A DNA stretch of 45,318 nucleotides from an uncultured Clostridia bacterium (GTDB lineage Bacteria; Bacillota; Clostridia; Christensenellales; DUVY01). Every line of letters starts with the position of its first letter. The first letter of the stretch is position 1. The DNA lies in NCBI GenBank assembly GCA_937895465.1, contig CALAYY010000042.1, positions 1 to 45,318 on the forward strand. Reading direction: 5' to 3'. The notes beneath the pieces are model-generated. The model ran no database searches, was not told where the DNA came from, and saw only the letters and a list, made by a program, of their open reading frames with translations. This document shows positions 1-7,264 of the stretch, one piece after another. A program made the position numbers and the translations under genes.

Positions 1-118
1 TCCTAAAAGAAACCAAAGTTGACCAAACAAATAATCAAAATCGATATTGTCAAGATACCGCTGATTTCATTCATTCGCCTTTGTAAAGGTGTCTGCTCAA
101 CTTTGGTTTCTTTTAGGA
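1..118. repeat. 22-bp perfect inverted repeat at the window edge (fold-back)
   Basis: Bases 1-22 are the exact reverse complement of bases 97-118, with 74 bases between. The copy at 97-118 is ordinary coding sequence of the P-type ATPase (ILKETKVE). The edge copy interrupts the following membrane helix with NFGFF and a stop. A sequence turning back on itself at the very end of a window is typical of a chimeric or fold-back read at a contig end. Confidence 0.85.
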
Positions 119-782
119 TATTGGCAATGTGTCCGATTTCGGTTTGCATGCCTGTAGTAGTAACAACGGCAAGCCCCGTTCCATAAGTTATTTTGTCAGT
201 AGTAAACAACATATTCTTGCGGTCGCCCACAATAACTTTGTCACTGTCAATTTTTTCGGTGTTCTTATCCACAGGAGAAGATTCACCCGTAAGTGCCGCT
301 TCTTCTGCCATAAGGCTGTTCGCTTTGATAATTCTTGCATCAGCGGCTATAACATCGCCTGCAGTTACTTGCATAATATCGCCCGGCACAAGCGTGTCAG
401 AAGGTACCATTTTTACCGCATTATTACGAATAACTGCGGTATAAGGTGTAGCCATACTTTTGAGCTTGGCAATTGCTTGTTCTGCCTTGCCTTCTTGTAT
501 TGTACTCATAACAGCATTAAGAAGAACTACTGCCAAAATTACTATCATATCCACTACTTCACCCAAAATACCGGATATAACAGCAGCGACTATCAAAACA
601 ATCATCATAGGATTGACTAATTGCTTCAAAAACTTAACCAATAAGCTCTCTTTTTTTTCTGATGACAAAACATTATGTCCGTATTCTTCCAGTCTTTTTG
701 CCGCTTCTTCGTCAGTAAGTCCTGATGAAGAGGTCTTCAATTGACCTAAAACTTCATCAATTTCTTGATTATAATACGCCAT
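3..782 (-). CDS. Metal-transporting P-type ATPase, N-terminal part (truncated at left edge)
   Basis: This is the N-terminal third of a P2-type (Ca2+/Mn2+ class) cation ATPase of the cytoplasmic membrane. It has the N-terminal cation-ATPase segment (LTDEEAAKRLEEYGHN), two membrane helices near residues 50-95, and the actuator domain with the TGES dephosphorylation motif (AALTGESSPVDK). The phosphorylation site (DKTGT) would lie beyond the edge. I place the start at the ATG at 782, with GGAGG 12 bases upstream; a TTG at 827 is possible but lies in a hairpin. The reading frame closes at 3-5, but the last few codons belong to a 22-bp inverted copy of the gene's own sequence at 97-118, so the stop is probably an assembly or amplification artefact. 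The Mn2+ riboswitch upstream suggests Mn2+ export, as for Lactococcus YoaB. The family is certain; the ion is inferred. Confidence 0.88.
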   Translation of the reverse strand: MAYYNQEIDEVLGQLKTSSSGLTDEEAAKRLEEYGHNVLSSEKKESLLVKFLKQLVNPMMIVLIVAAVISGILGEVVDMIVILAVVLLNAVMSTIQEGKAEQAIAKLKSMATPYTAVIRNNAVKMVPSDTLVPGDIMQVTAGDVIAADARIIKANSLMAEEAALTGESSPVDKNTEKIDSDKVIVGDRKNMLFTTDKITYGTGLAVVTTTGMQTEIGHIANILKETKVEQTPLQRRMNEISGILTISILIICLVNFGFF

Positions 783-830
783 TAATACTCTTTTCCTCCG
801 CATTAATTGATTTGACTCTTTCGTCAAATC

Positions 831-930
831 GATAAAAGTCTTGCCAATAATCTATATACCGAAAGTTCAGATTTCTTTGTGTTGACGGCATATCGCCGCT
901 TTGTTTTAGCGGTGACTACTCCCTTTTATC
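831..930 (-). ncRNA. yybP-ykoY (Mn2+) riboswitch
   Basis: On the minus strand the leader of the P-type ATPase gene matches the yybP-ykoY aptamer. It opens with GATAAAAGGGAGTAG (930-916), contains the internal GTCAACA segment, and closes with GGCAAGACTTTTATC. The 8-bp outer stem GATAAAAG/CTTTTATC is perfect. This class binds Mn2+ and turns on Mn2+ exporters, including P-type ATPases. A separate 8-bp hairpin follows directly (830-809, loop GAAAGA) and then the ribosome binding site. There is no U-tract, so control of translation or a terminator inside the aptamer region is possible. The identification rests on conserved motifs and the paired outer stem. Confidence 0.88.
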
Positions 931-945
931 AATAGTCCTGAAAAA

Positions 946-973
946 ACAATACAGGGCAATTTTATTATTTCAA
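946..973 (-). promoter_or_regulatory. Candidate promoter of the riboswitch-ATPase transcript
   Basis: On the minus strand TTGAAA (973-968) and TATTGT (951-946) are separated by 16 bases. Transcription would begin near 938, just upstream of the riboswitch. Confidence 0.45.
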
Positions 974-1132
974 ATATTAATATGCCCTAAAAGTAAAAAT
1001 AATTATAGCTTTTTCTATATTCCTCCTAATAATGTATACAATAAAAATAACATTTTTTACCTTTTTTCGCAACTGCTAATAATTATATGAAGGATAATCA
1101 ATAATATAAGTATAATTAAAAGAGGTGTAATT

Positions 1133-1945
1133 ATGTCAGAAATTGTATTTGTATTGGGCGGCTCTTCTGGAATAGGGCTGGAAACTGTAAAGAAATTTAT
1201 TAATGAAAAATATACTGTCTATAACGGCTCAAGGACAGAATGCCCCGTAGCTGGTGTAACTAATTTGACTGTTGATGTTGCCAATCCCGAGACTTTATCA
1301 AAGGCAGTAGAAAATATATTATCCGAACACGGCAAAATAGATATCGGTGTCTATTGTGCAGGCATATCTATTGCCGCTCCTGCAGAAAAGACTACTAGAG
1401 ATGATTATAACTATCTTTTTGAAGTCAACATGTTTGGTGCTGCCGAGTTTGTAAGAGAACTTGTTCCTGTAATGAAAGCACATAATAAAGGACGGCTGCT
1501 TTTTGTAAGTTCGTTGGCAGGTGAATTGCCCGTTCCGTTTGAAGCATACTATAGTGCTTCAAAAGCGGCGTTGGATGCATTTGTGTCCGAACTCAATATT
1601 GAATTTAATCAATTTAATATTTATGCAACTTCTATTGTACCAGGAGGAGTTCGAACAGATTTTACACAAAAGAGAAAGATATATTCGGACGGCGAGCAGG
1701 TAGAAAATCTTGATAAGGCAACTCAAAAGCTTGCTACTTTTGAACAGCAAGGATTACATGCCCAAAAGGTAGCACATGCTATTTATTGTCAGGCTATTAA
1801 AAAAAGACCTGATGTAATATGCGTTGTTGGATTAAAAAATAAAGTTCAATATGTCGCAAGTAAAGTATTGCCCCAAAAAGCCTCTTTAGGTGTAATAAAA
1901 TATATGTATAAGCAAGAAAATAACGGCAATAATGCAAGAGTATAA
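1133..1945 (+). CDS. Short-chain dehydrogenase/reductase (SDR family)
   Basis: An NAD(P)-dependent oxidoreductase of 270 residues, the usual size for classical SDRs. It has the Rossmann glycine motif GGSSGIG near residue 9, the CAGIS segment (the family's NNAG position) near residue 90, a catalytic Ser in FVSSLAG and the YSASK Tyr/Lys pair near residue 150. The ATG follows AGAGGTGTAATT, a good ribosome binding site. It stands alone, divergent from the P-type ATPase and followed by a terminator at 1966. The substrate cannot be told; the C-terminal part resembles dehydrogenases acting on lipids or ketones, but that is only an impression. Confidence 0.88.
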   Translation: MSEIVFVLGGSSGIGLETVKKFINEKYTVYNGSRTECPVAGVTNLTVDVANPETLSKAVENILSEHGKIDIGVYCAGISIAAPAEKTTRDDYNYLFEVNMFGAAEFVRELVPVMKAHNKGRLLFVSSLAGELPVPFEAYYSASKAALDAFVSELNIEFNQFNIYATSIVPGGVRTDFTQKRKIYSDGEQVENLDKATQKLATFEQQGLHAQKVAHAIYCQAIKKRPDVICVVGLKNKVQYVASKVLPQKASLGVIKYMYKQENNGNNARV

Positions 1946-1950
1946 AAATA

Positions 1951-1997
1951 TTATTATTTCTTTTTAAAAGCCGCAAAAATTATATTTGCGGCTTTTT
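1951..1997 (+). repeat. 47-bp direct repeat, left copy
   Basis: Identical over 47 bases to 5258-5304, in the same orientation; flanking bases differ at both ends. It contains the terminator hairpin. The two copies bracket a 3.26-kb segment that separates two genes (SDR and MFS) that would otherwise converge on one shared terminator. Confidence 0.9.
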
Positions 1998-1998
1998 T
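1966..1998. terminator. Bidirectional rho-independent terminator after the SDR gene
   Basis: A 12-bp stem (AAAAGCCGCAAA / TTTGCGGCTTTT) followed by six T. The whole hairpin lies in a 47-bp segment repeated at 5258-5304. Confidence 0.85.
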
Positions 1999-2053
1999 GA
2001 AATTATCAATTAAAATGCTAGAGAATTAGTATAAAGGTTGTACTTTATGTCGT

Positions 2054-2085
2054 TAAGGTTGTCAGCACCCTCATCCCCTTGCCCA
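2054..2085 (-). repeat. 32-bp element, copy A, 2 bp after the lipoprotein stop codon
   Basis: Matches copy B (4518-4549) at 28 of 32 positions in the same orientation. On the minus strand the core is GGGATGAGGGTG followed by CTGACAACCTTA. It starts 2 bp after the stop codon of the 713-aa gene. Unlike copy B it forms only a weak hairpin. Confidence 0.7.
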
Positions 2086-2087
2086 GA

Positions 2088-4229
2088 TTATGATATTTCT
2101 TTAAGCACAGGATTTCCGTCTTCTGATAAATTTTCAAAATCCCATATGTTATTGTCCCATAAAACTTCCATTGCAGAAACTATTTCAGCCACATTTTCAG
2201 CCTGTATTCCGTTGTATTCGGTACTATTGCCGGTTTGGCTTGATATTCGATAACAGTTTTGTATTAATATTGTTTTTTCTCCTTCATCGTCCAGATAACC
2301 TATCAATCCCCCCGAACTTATTCCGCTTACATTTCCTGATGTATAACAGTTTTTCATAAAAATATATGAGTCATTAAATGAACAGCCCAACCAGCCGCCT
2401 GCATAAGAAATATCTTCATGATTTGTATCAGAATTCAGATCAAGTGATGAAAAGCTGTTATTTGAGATTATTGCACCCATCATATTCAAACCGACAGAGC
2501 CGCCGATTACTGACGCCATATCTCTTACAGTACTTATTTCTCCTGAAGAATGACTGTTATCAATATAAACGAGTCCCATATTTGCACCAACAAAACCTCC
2601 GCCATAAGTAAAAATCCCCTGCGAATTAAATATATTTGAAGTCGAACACTCATTTATTGCAATAACGGCATAAAATGTGTTTGTTCCTCCTACCAGTCCA
2701 CCGATGAGGACACCGTAACCGTTTGTGTCAATATTATTTATTGCTTTGCATTTATTAATTTTCAAATATGTATATTTGATATCATCATCGATTATGATGC
2801 CTGCCAATCCTCCAGCTGATAATGAGTTATCACCCGAATCGGAAGATATGATTGTTATATCCGTCTCAACAGAGCACGATGTTATAATAGAATCAGATTT
2901 AACTGTTGCTGTAATTCCTCCAACGTAAACATCATATTGTTCTTCACTTGTATTTTCAATTTGTATGTTAACACAAAAATTTTCCAGATTAAGATTTTTT
3001 ACAACACCATTCAGATTTTTAAATAATCCGAATTCTACATTAGTGTTTTGATATACTTCATTAATGCTCAAATTTTTGATTGAAAATCCGTTTCCGTCAA
3101 AACATCCGATAAAATCTTTTGGAGCCCATTCAATCCCTGTAAGGTCTAAGTCATTCATTAATTTATAATAATACATTTCATTCATATTATCCAAATCTTC
3201 AATTGTGAATATCTCAAAAATTTTGTTTAATGAAACCTGTAATATTATTTCTTCATTTTCGGTGAACGTCAATTCATCATATTCTTTGATTAATGTTCCG
3301 ACATATTTATTTGAATAAGTAACACTTTGGAAAACCCTTGAATACATACCAGATACAGGTTTTACCAACACTTTATAACGGTTATTATCAATTTTTATTA
3401 TTTCCGAATAGACCGTTCCGTTAAGTTCGATATTATGAATATCATAACCTGTAGGATTATCTAAGATAACGCACAAATATACATCATCCTCAGGAAAGCA
3501 ATAAAAAATCTCTTCTCCGCTTTCATTAATATATAAAATATCAACATAACGAAGTTCGCCGTTAACAAAGATACTTGCATTCATATCAGAAACTGTAGTT
3601 ATATGACTTTCTTCTTCCAAGGAAAATTGAATTTCTTCTAAAGAAAACTGGGTATTTCCGCCCGAATACTTGTCATCACAAATAAATTCCGCCGTCATTT
3701 GATGTGTTGTGCTGTTATAAGTAACATCAAAAAGCTCTCCGTTAATTTTTGCCTTATTTATGGTGGCATTCAAAGGATTGTTAAGCTGCACTACAAATTG
3801 AAAAGATTCATCTTGTGATACAAATTCTTGCAAAAATCCGATTGAAACAATGTCAATAATGTTTGTTTTAATAATTGTTTCAATAGATGCATTTTGTTCT
3901 CCTGCTCCGTCATTAAGATTATATGTATAGGATGCTTTAATCTTGTAATCACAATTTGGCGTTAATTCATTAAAAGTATCGCTTAAGATATTTGCAGCAT
4001 CTGCGATATGTTCGTCTCCTTCGAATAATTCTACCTTAATTAATTGTCCGACACCGTCAATATCTGTAAATTGCAAATTATAACTGATAGTATCTGTACT
4101 ACTCTCAATACCTGAAAATTTTGCCTGCGGAACAGCATAAATTTTTGCTTTTGGTTGTTTACATCCGACAAAAATTGCAAAAATAATAAAAATAAATATC
4201 AATAAAAAAAATATCTTTTTTGCTCTCAT
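2088..4229 (-). CDS. GLUG-repeat surface lipoprotein
   Basis: A 713-residue protein with a lipoprotein signal peptide: MRAKK, a hydrophobic stretch, then a VGC lipobox with Cys23. Residues 30-330 look like several beta-sandwich (fibronectin-like) modules. From about residue 370 the sequence has GLUG-type repeats typical of large surface adhesins and peptidases (GLFKNLNGVVKNL, VGGITATV, AGGLAGII, GGLVGGTN, GGFVGANMG, GGSVGLNMMG, SGGLIGYL). A GGGGGAAAG ribosome binding site precedes the ATG. The product is probably anchored to the outer face of the membrane and may bind other surfaces, but no catalytic site is visible and the function is unknown. It is the main cargo of the repeat-bounded island. 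Confidence 0.78.
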   Translation of the reverse strand: MRAKKIFFLLIFIFIIFAIFVGCKQPKAKIYAVPQAKFSGIESSTDTISYNLQFTDIDGVGQLIKVELFEGDEHIADAANILSDTFNELTPNCDYKIKASYTYNLNDGAGEQNASIETIIKTNIIDIVSIGFLQEFVSQDESFQFVVQLNNPLNATINKAKINGELFDVTYNSTTHQMTAEFICDDKYSGGNTQFSLEEIQFSLEEESHITTVSDMNASIFVNGELRYVDILYINESGEEIFYCFPEDDVYLCVILDNPTGYDIHNIELNGTVYSEIIKIDNNRYKVLVKPVSGMYSRVFQSVTYSNKYVGTLIKEYDELTFTENEEIILQVSLNKIFEIFTIEDLDNMNEMYYYKLMNDLDLTGIEWAPKDFIGCFDGNGFSIKNLSINEVYQNTNVEFGLFKNLNGVVKNLNLENFCVNIQIENTSEEQYDVYVGGITATVKSDSIITSCSVETDITIISSDSGDNSLSAGGLAGIIIDDDIKYTYLKINKCKAINNIDTNGYGVLIGGLVGGTNTFYAVIAINECSTSNIFNSQGIFTYGGGFVGANMGLVYIDNSHSSGEISTVRDMASVIGGSVGLNMMGAIISNNSFSSLDLNSDTNHEDISYAGGWLGCSFNDSYIFMKNCYTSGNVSGISSGGLIGYLDDEGEKTILIQNCYRISSQTGNSTEYNGIQAENVAEIVSAMEVLWDNNIWDFENLSEDGNPVLKEIS

Positions 4230-4343
4230 ATACTTTCCCCCAATAAATGAAATTTCAAAAAGAATAGTAAATTAATTAATTGTATAATATTATATTAAAA
4301 ATTACAACAAAATATAAAAAAATTTTCAACAAAATGGCGTTCA

Positions 4344-4559
4344 TTAATTTTCAATTTTTCGTTTTTTTATACGCACTGTTACGCATGCCCCCTCGTTAAT
4401 ATGAGAGTGGATTGAAATACCATAATTTTTACCGTATTCAAGTTTGATGCGTTCATCGACATTTTTTAATCCGTATCCGCCCAGAGAATTGATATCTCGA
4501 AGCTTTTTCATTACGCCTAAGGTTGTCAACACCCCCATCCCGTTGACCACCTTAATCAA
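4344..4559 (-). pseudogene. Remnant of a YesM/LytS-type sensor histidine kinase (C-terminal end)
   Basis: The frame encodes only the last ATP-binding box and tail of a HATPase_c domain: GGYGLKNVDERIKLEYGKNY, then a segment ending in VTVRIKK, as at the end of YesM-family kinases. Membrane segments, HAMP, His box and most of the ATPase domain are missing. The apparent start is a TTG without a ribosome binding site, inside the upstream gene's end and the 32-bp element. I see a broken gene, not a functional short protein. Complete YesM-type kinases usually sit by sugar ABC transporters, but none is intact here. Confidence 0.72.
4518..4554 (-). repeat. 32-bp element, copy B, forming a strong hairpin at the stop codon of the 101-aa gene
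   Basis: Bases 4518-4549 match copy A (2054-2085) at 28 of 32 positions. Extended to the stop codon (4552-4554) the segment is a near-perfect hairpin: TAAGGT, one mismatch, GTCAAC, an 11-base loop, GTTGAC, one mismatch, ACCTTA. There is no U-tract, so it is not a standard terminator. Confidence 0.7.
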
Positions 4560-4857
4560 TTATTTTTTTATACTTATTCATAATATTGCAAACTGCCTTA
4601 GTGGTCAAAAAAGCTGTTAATAAGTCCTTGCCATCGTCATTATTAAAGTTTTTTGTTATTAAAGAATTTATAACTTCATTCTTTTCTTTTGAAAATGCGG
4701 TAAACTCTTTATCAAATCTTTCGCCTTTTAGAAAACGTGAAACATACCCTGCAATGTAATTTTCCTCCACCTCAAACTTATGGTCAAGCAGTTTCCGCAA
4801 AGGTAGTGCAAGGTAAGCTTTTAATACATATAATTCATGTTTAGGCAGCTTTTTCAT
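4552..4857 (-). CDS. Small protein of unknown function (101 aa)
   Basis: I do not recognise this protein. It is 101 residues, rich in Lys and Glu, predicted mostly helical, without signal peptide or membrane segment. It begins MKKLPKHELYVLKAYL and ends in a basic helix (NIMNKYKKIID). Its start lies 17 bases inside the end of the 111-aa gene, so the two are probably translated together. The stop codon is directly followed by the 32-bp repeat element. Tight pairing of two small cytosolic proteins recalls toxin-antitoxin or immunity pairs, but no diagnostic motif is visible, so that is speculation. Confidence 0.6.
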   Translation of the reverse strand: MKKLPKHELYVLKAYLALPLRKLLDHKFEVEENYIAGYVSRFLKGERFDKEFTAFSKEKNEVINSLITKNFNNDDGKDLLTAFLTTKAVCNIMNKYKKIID

Positions 4858-5176
4858 TTTTATCTTTACCCAATAAATAATATTTTTTCATTATTTCAAC
4901 TACTTGCAAGCAAAGATTAAAGTATTCCAAAGCATAATCGTCAAACTCTTTTATATCGGTATCATCGTAAAATTTCTTACAATTTTTTATGGTTTCCTTA
5001 TATATTATGCTATCGGAAATCACCTTACCTTTTAACAGCAAATTGCAAATGGAAAAATCAACATCTTCAATGAATAAAATCCTGTCAGTATTATCAGTTT
5101 TAAATATTGAAGGTATTCTCAACTTCTGAAAATGCTTAAGCAATTCCTTTTCAGTTTTTTCTATTGAATATTTCAT
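4841..5176 (-). CDS. Small protein of unknown function (111 aa)
   Basis: I do not recognise this protein. It has 111 residues, is acidic to neutral, predicted largely helical, with no signal peptide or membrane helix. The ATG follows a strong AGGAGG ribosome binding site, which supports real expression. It overlaps the 101-aa gene by 17 bases, and the pair forms the upstream end of the repeat-bounded island, near the right 47-bp repeat. Function unknown. Confidence 0.62.
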   Translation of the reverse strand: MKYSIEKTEKELLKHFQKLRIPSIFKTDNTDRILFIEDVDFSICNLLLKGKVISDSIIYKETIKNCKKFYDDTDIKEFDDYALEYFNLCLQVVEIMKKYYLLGKDKNEKAA

Positions 5177-5257
5177 TGCTACCTCCTATAACAACACATA
5201 CCAGTAAGATAATATTTTGCCGGCTGTTGTAAAAATACCGCCAAGAGCATAGCTATC

Positions 5258-5304
5258 TTATTATTTCTTTTTAAAAGCCGCAAAAATTATATTTGCGGCT
5301 TTTT
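5258..5304 (+). repeat. 47-bp direct repeat, right copy (contains terminator)
   Basis: Identical to 1951-1997. The hairpin AAAAGCCGCAAA (5273-5284) / TTTGCGGCTTTT (5292-5303) overlaps the end of the MFS gene: its stop codon (5289-5287) lies in the loop and its last codons form one arm. On the minus strand the hairpin is followed by AAAAAG rather than T, so termination of the MFS transcript here is uncertain; on the plus strand it has a T-tract. Confidence 0.85.
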
Positions 5305-6477
5305 ATATTTTACAGACTTTTTTGCCCTGTTAAGAAGCTCTACCATTAATATCATAACTAAAGAAATTATTAACAAAAATAAAGGCAATAATGACATATT
5401 AATATATTGACCGATTAATCCAAAAAGCGGCGGAACAAAAGTTGCACCTACATAAGCACATGCCATTTGAACACCCATAATAGACTGAGAAATATCAGCA
5501 CCAAAATTATCAGGTGTACTGTGTATAATAGATGGATAAATCGGAGCGCAGCCAAGTCCTATAACAAAAAATGCTATGCAAAGAATTATATCTATGCTGG
5601 GTAAAAACAATAGAGCAATACCAAGTATAATAAATACCTGACCTATACGGATAAGGTTTTTATTACTTATACGTGCAGTCAAAAAACCAGAAACCAATCT
5701 TCCAAAGGTTATTCCAAAATAATATAAAGAAATCCAAGAAGCGGCTATGTTTTTTTCTATACCTCTTGAGATTACCAAAAAGCTGCTGCCCCATAATCCT
5801 GCTGTGCTTTCGACTGCGCAATAACATAAAAAAGCAAGCAATATTGGCTTTGAACCTTTAATTTTTAATATTTGGCTTAATGAAACAGGCTTGTATTCTT
5901 TTTTCTCATTGGTAAGATTCTCTTTTTGAAGTTTATCTCCCTTTTTCCATAACGGCAGTGCAAGAAAGAGTACGAGAACTAACACAGTCTGAATCAATCC
6001 AATAGTGAGATAACCCATATTCCAACTGTTTTTGCTTAGCCAAAAAGACATTATTAGCGGACTCATTGTCACACCTACACCCCAAAAACAATGCAGCCAA
6101 TTCATATGCTTTGCTTTATAATGAAGGGCGACATAATTATTGAGAGCGGCATCCACACTGCCCGCTCCCAACCCGAGCGGAATGCAGAAAACCAACATCA
6201 TCCAAAAATTAGTTGAAAAGGATATACCGATAAGTGCAATAGCAGTCATACATACGCTTACGGCAGTAGTTAAGCCAGTTTTAAAACGATATATAATTTT
6301 ACTGCTAAAAAAGCTTGATATTATCGTGCCGCAAGAAACAGTAAAAGATAAAATCCCTGCAAATGAAAGAGGAACTCCAAATATGGGATATAATGTAGGC
6401 CAAGCAGTGCCGAGCAAAGAATCAGGTAAGCCAAGGCTTATAAACGCAAGATATATGATAATAAGTAATGCAACCAT
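5287..6477 (-). CDS. Major facilitator superfamily transporter
   Basis: A 396-residue protein with about twelve membrane helices, resembling the FucP/YfkF-like branch of the MFS. The segment LGLPDSLLGTAWP after the first helix is typical of sugar or drug MFS proteins of this branch. I choose the ATG at 6477, preceded by AAAGGA at 7 bases, rather than an upstream start at 6555 that would overlap the permease gene. It lies 40 bases after the ABC permease and is probably the last gene of the hydrogenase-led operon. The substrate is unknown. The stop codon sits in the loop of a terminator hairpin. Confidence 0.85.
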   Translation of the reverse strand: MVALLIIIYLAFISLGLPDSLLGTAWPTLYPIFGVPLSFAGILSFTVSCGTIISSFFSSKIIYRFKTGLTTAVSVCMTAIALIGISFSTNFWMMLVFCIPLGLGAGSVDAALNNYVALHYKAKHMNWLHCFWGVGVTMSPLIMSFWLSKNSWNMGYLTIGLIQTVLVLVLFLALPLWKKGDKLQKENLTNEKKEYKPVSLSQILKIKGSKPILLAFLCYCAVESTAGLWGSSFLVISRGIEKNIAASWISLYYFGITFGRLVSGFLTARISNKNLIRIGQVFIILGIALLFLPSIDIILCIAFFVIGLGCAPIYPSIIHSTPDNFGADISQSIMGVQMACAYVGATFVPPLFGLIGQYINMSLLPLFLLIISLVMILMVELLNRAKKSVKYKKPQI

Positions 6478-6517
6478 AATAAATCCTTTATTTATTATTA
6501 TAATATTATCAATACAA

Positions 6518-7264
6518 TTAGTCCATATATTTCCTTTTAATTTTTCTGACAGCAAATTCTATTAAGAAAACAAACAACACCATCAAAATTGTCCATGCGA
6601 AAATATTGGCAGTGTTAAGATAAATTCGTTCTTGCAGCATTGTATAACCTATTGTTCCGCGCGGCTGAGCTATAAATTCTGACATAACCATAACTTTGAG
6701 GCCCAATCCAAAAGACTGAACAAACGAAGCAATTATGTAAGGAAAAGTCACAGGAACAAATATAGACATAATTATTCTAAAGTTTATTCCGCTTAGCTGT
6801 TTAATTTCATCTTTTATAGCATCGTCAATTGCCAAAAAACCACTCAAAACCCCTTCATACATAACGGGTAACACTACAAATCCGGTAATAAAATACGGAC
6901 TTAAGTCATTTCCGACAACAAATAGTAAAATTAGTATAACCGACACTATAGGAACTGTTCTTAATATAACAAAAAAAGGCTTGAAAAAGCTTTCAAACCT
7001 TGAAAATTTGTATGATAAAAATGCTAAGATAAGAGTTAAGACCGCACAAACAAGCACTGTCAATATCAGTCTTCCCACAGTCTTTAGGATTATTAGATAT
7101 GTACTGCTTTTTTTCAATAAAGCTACTAAAGACCATAAAACACTTGAAATATCGGGAATAACCAAATCATTATTAACAAGCTGCTCCCCAGATGTCCAAA
7201 GAACAATCAAAAACAATACGCCAAGCAATACATATACAAAACCGTAATGTTTCTTTTTGTTCAT
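6518..7264 (-). CDS. ABC transporter permease, SsuC/TauC (NitT/TauT) family
   Basis: A 248-residue inner-membrane permease with six predicted helices and a BPD_transp_1-type domain, the usual size for SsuC/TauC proteins. The cytoplasmic coupling loop is at EIKQLSGINFRIIMSIFVPV. The start overlaps the stop of the binding-protein gene by one base (TAATG), so translation is probably coupled; no strong ribosome binding site is visible. No matching ATPase is encoded here, so the complete transporter needs a subunit from elsewhere. The ligand is unknown: the family carries sulfonates, nitrate and thiamine precursors. Confidence 0.85.
   Translation of the reverse strand: MNKKKHYGFVYVLLGVLFLIVLWTSGEQLVNNDLVIPDISSVLWSLVALLKKSSTYLIILKTVGRLILTVLVCAVLTLILAFLSYKFSRFESFFKPFFVILRTVPIVSVILILLFVVGNDLSPYFITGFVVLPVMYEGVLSGFLAIDDAIKDEIKQLSGINFRIIMSIFVPVTFPYIIASFVQSFGLGLKVMVMSEFIAQPRGTIGYTMLQERIYLNTANIFAWTILMVLFVFLIEFAVRKIKRKYMD

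Noticed and set aside
129..744. Plus-strand reading frames of 163, 83 and 94 codons antisense to the P-type ATPase
   Set aside because: They are shadows of the coding strand: composition is odd (many Cys, His, Tyr or Ile) and no ribosome binding site or motif supports them.
2054..2090. Copy A of the 32-bp element read as a second histidine-kinase remnant (frame with GKGMRVLTTL)
   Set aside because: The frame stops after a few codons and the similarity to copy B is better explained as a nucleotide repeat.
4518..4554. Hairpin element considered as an integron attC site
   Set aside because: The position at a stop codon fits, but the core motifs RYYYAAC and GTTRRRY are not present and no integron integrase is in the window.
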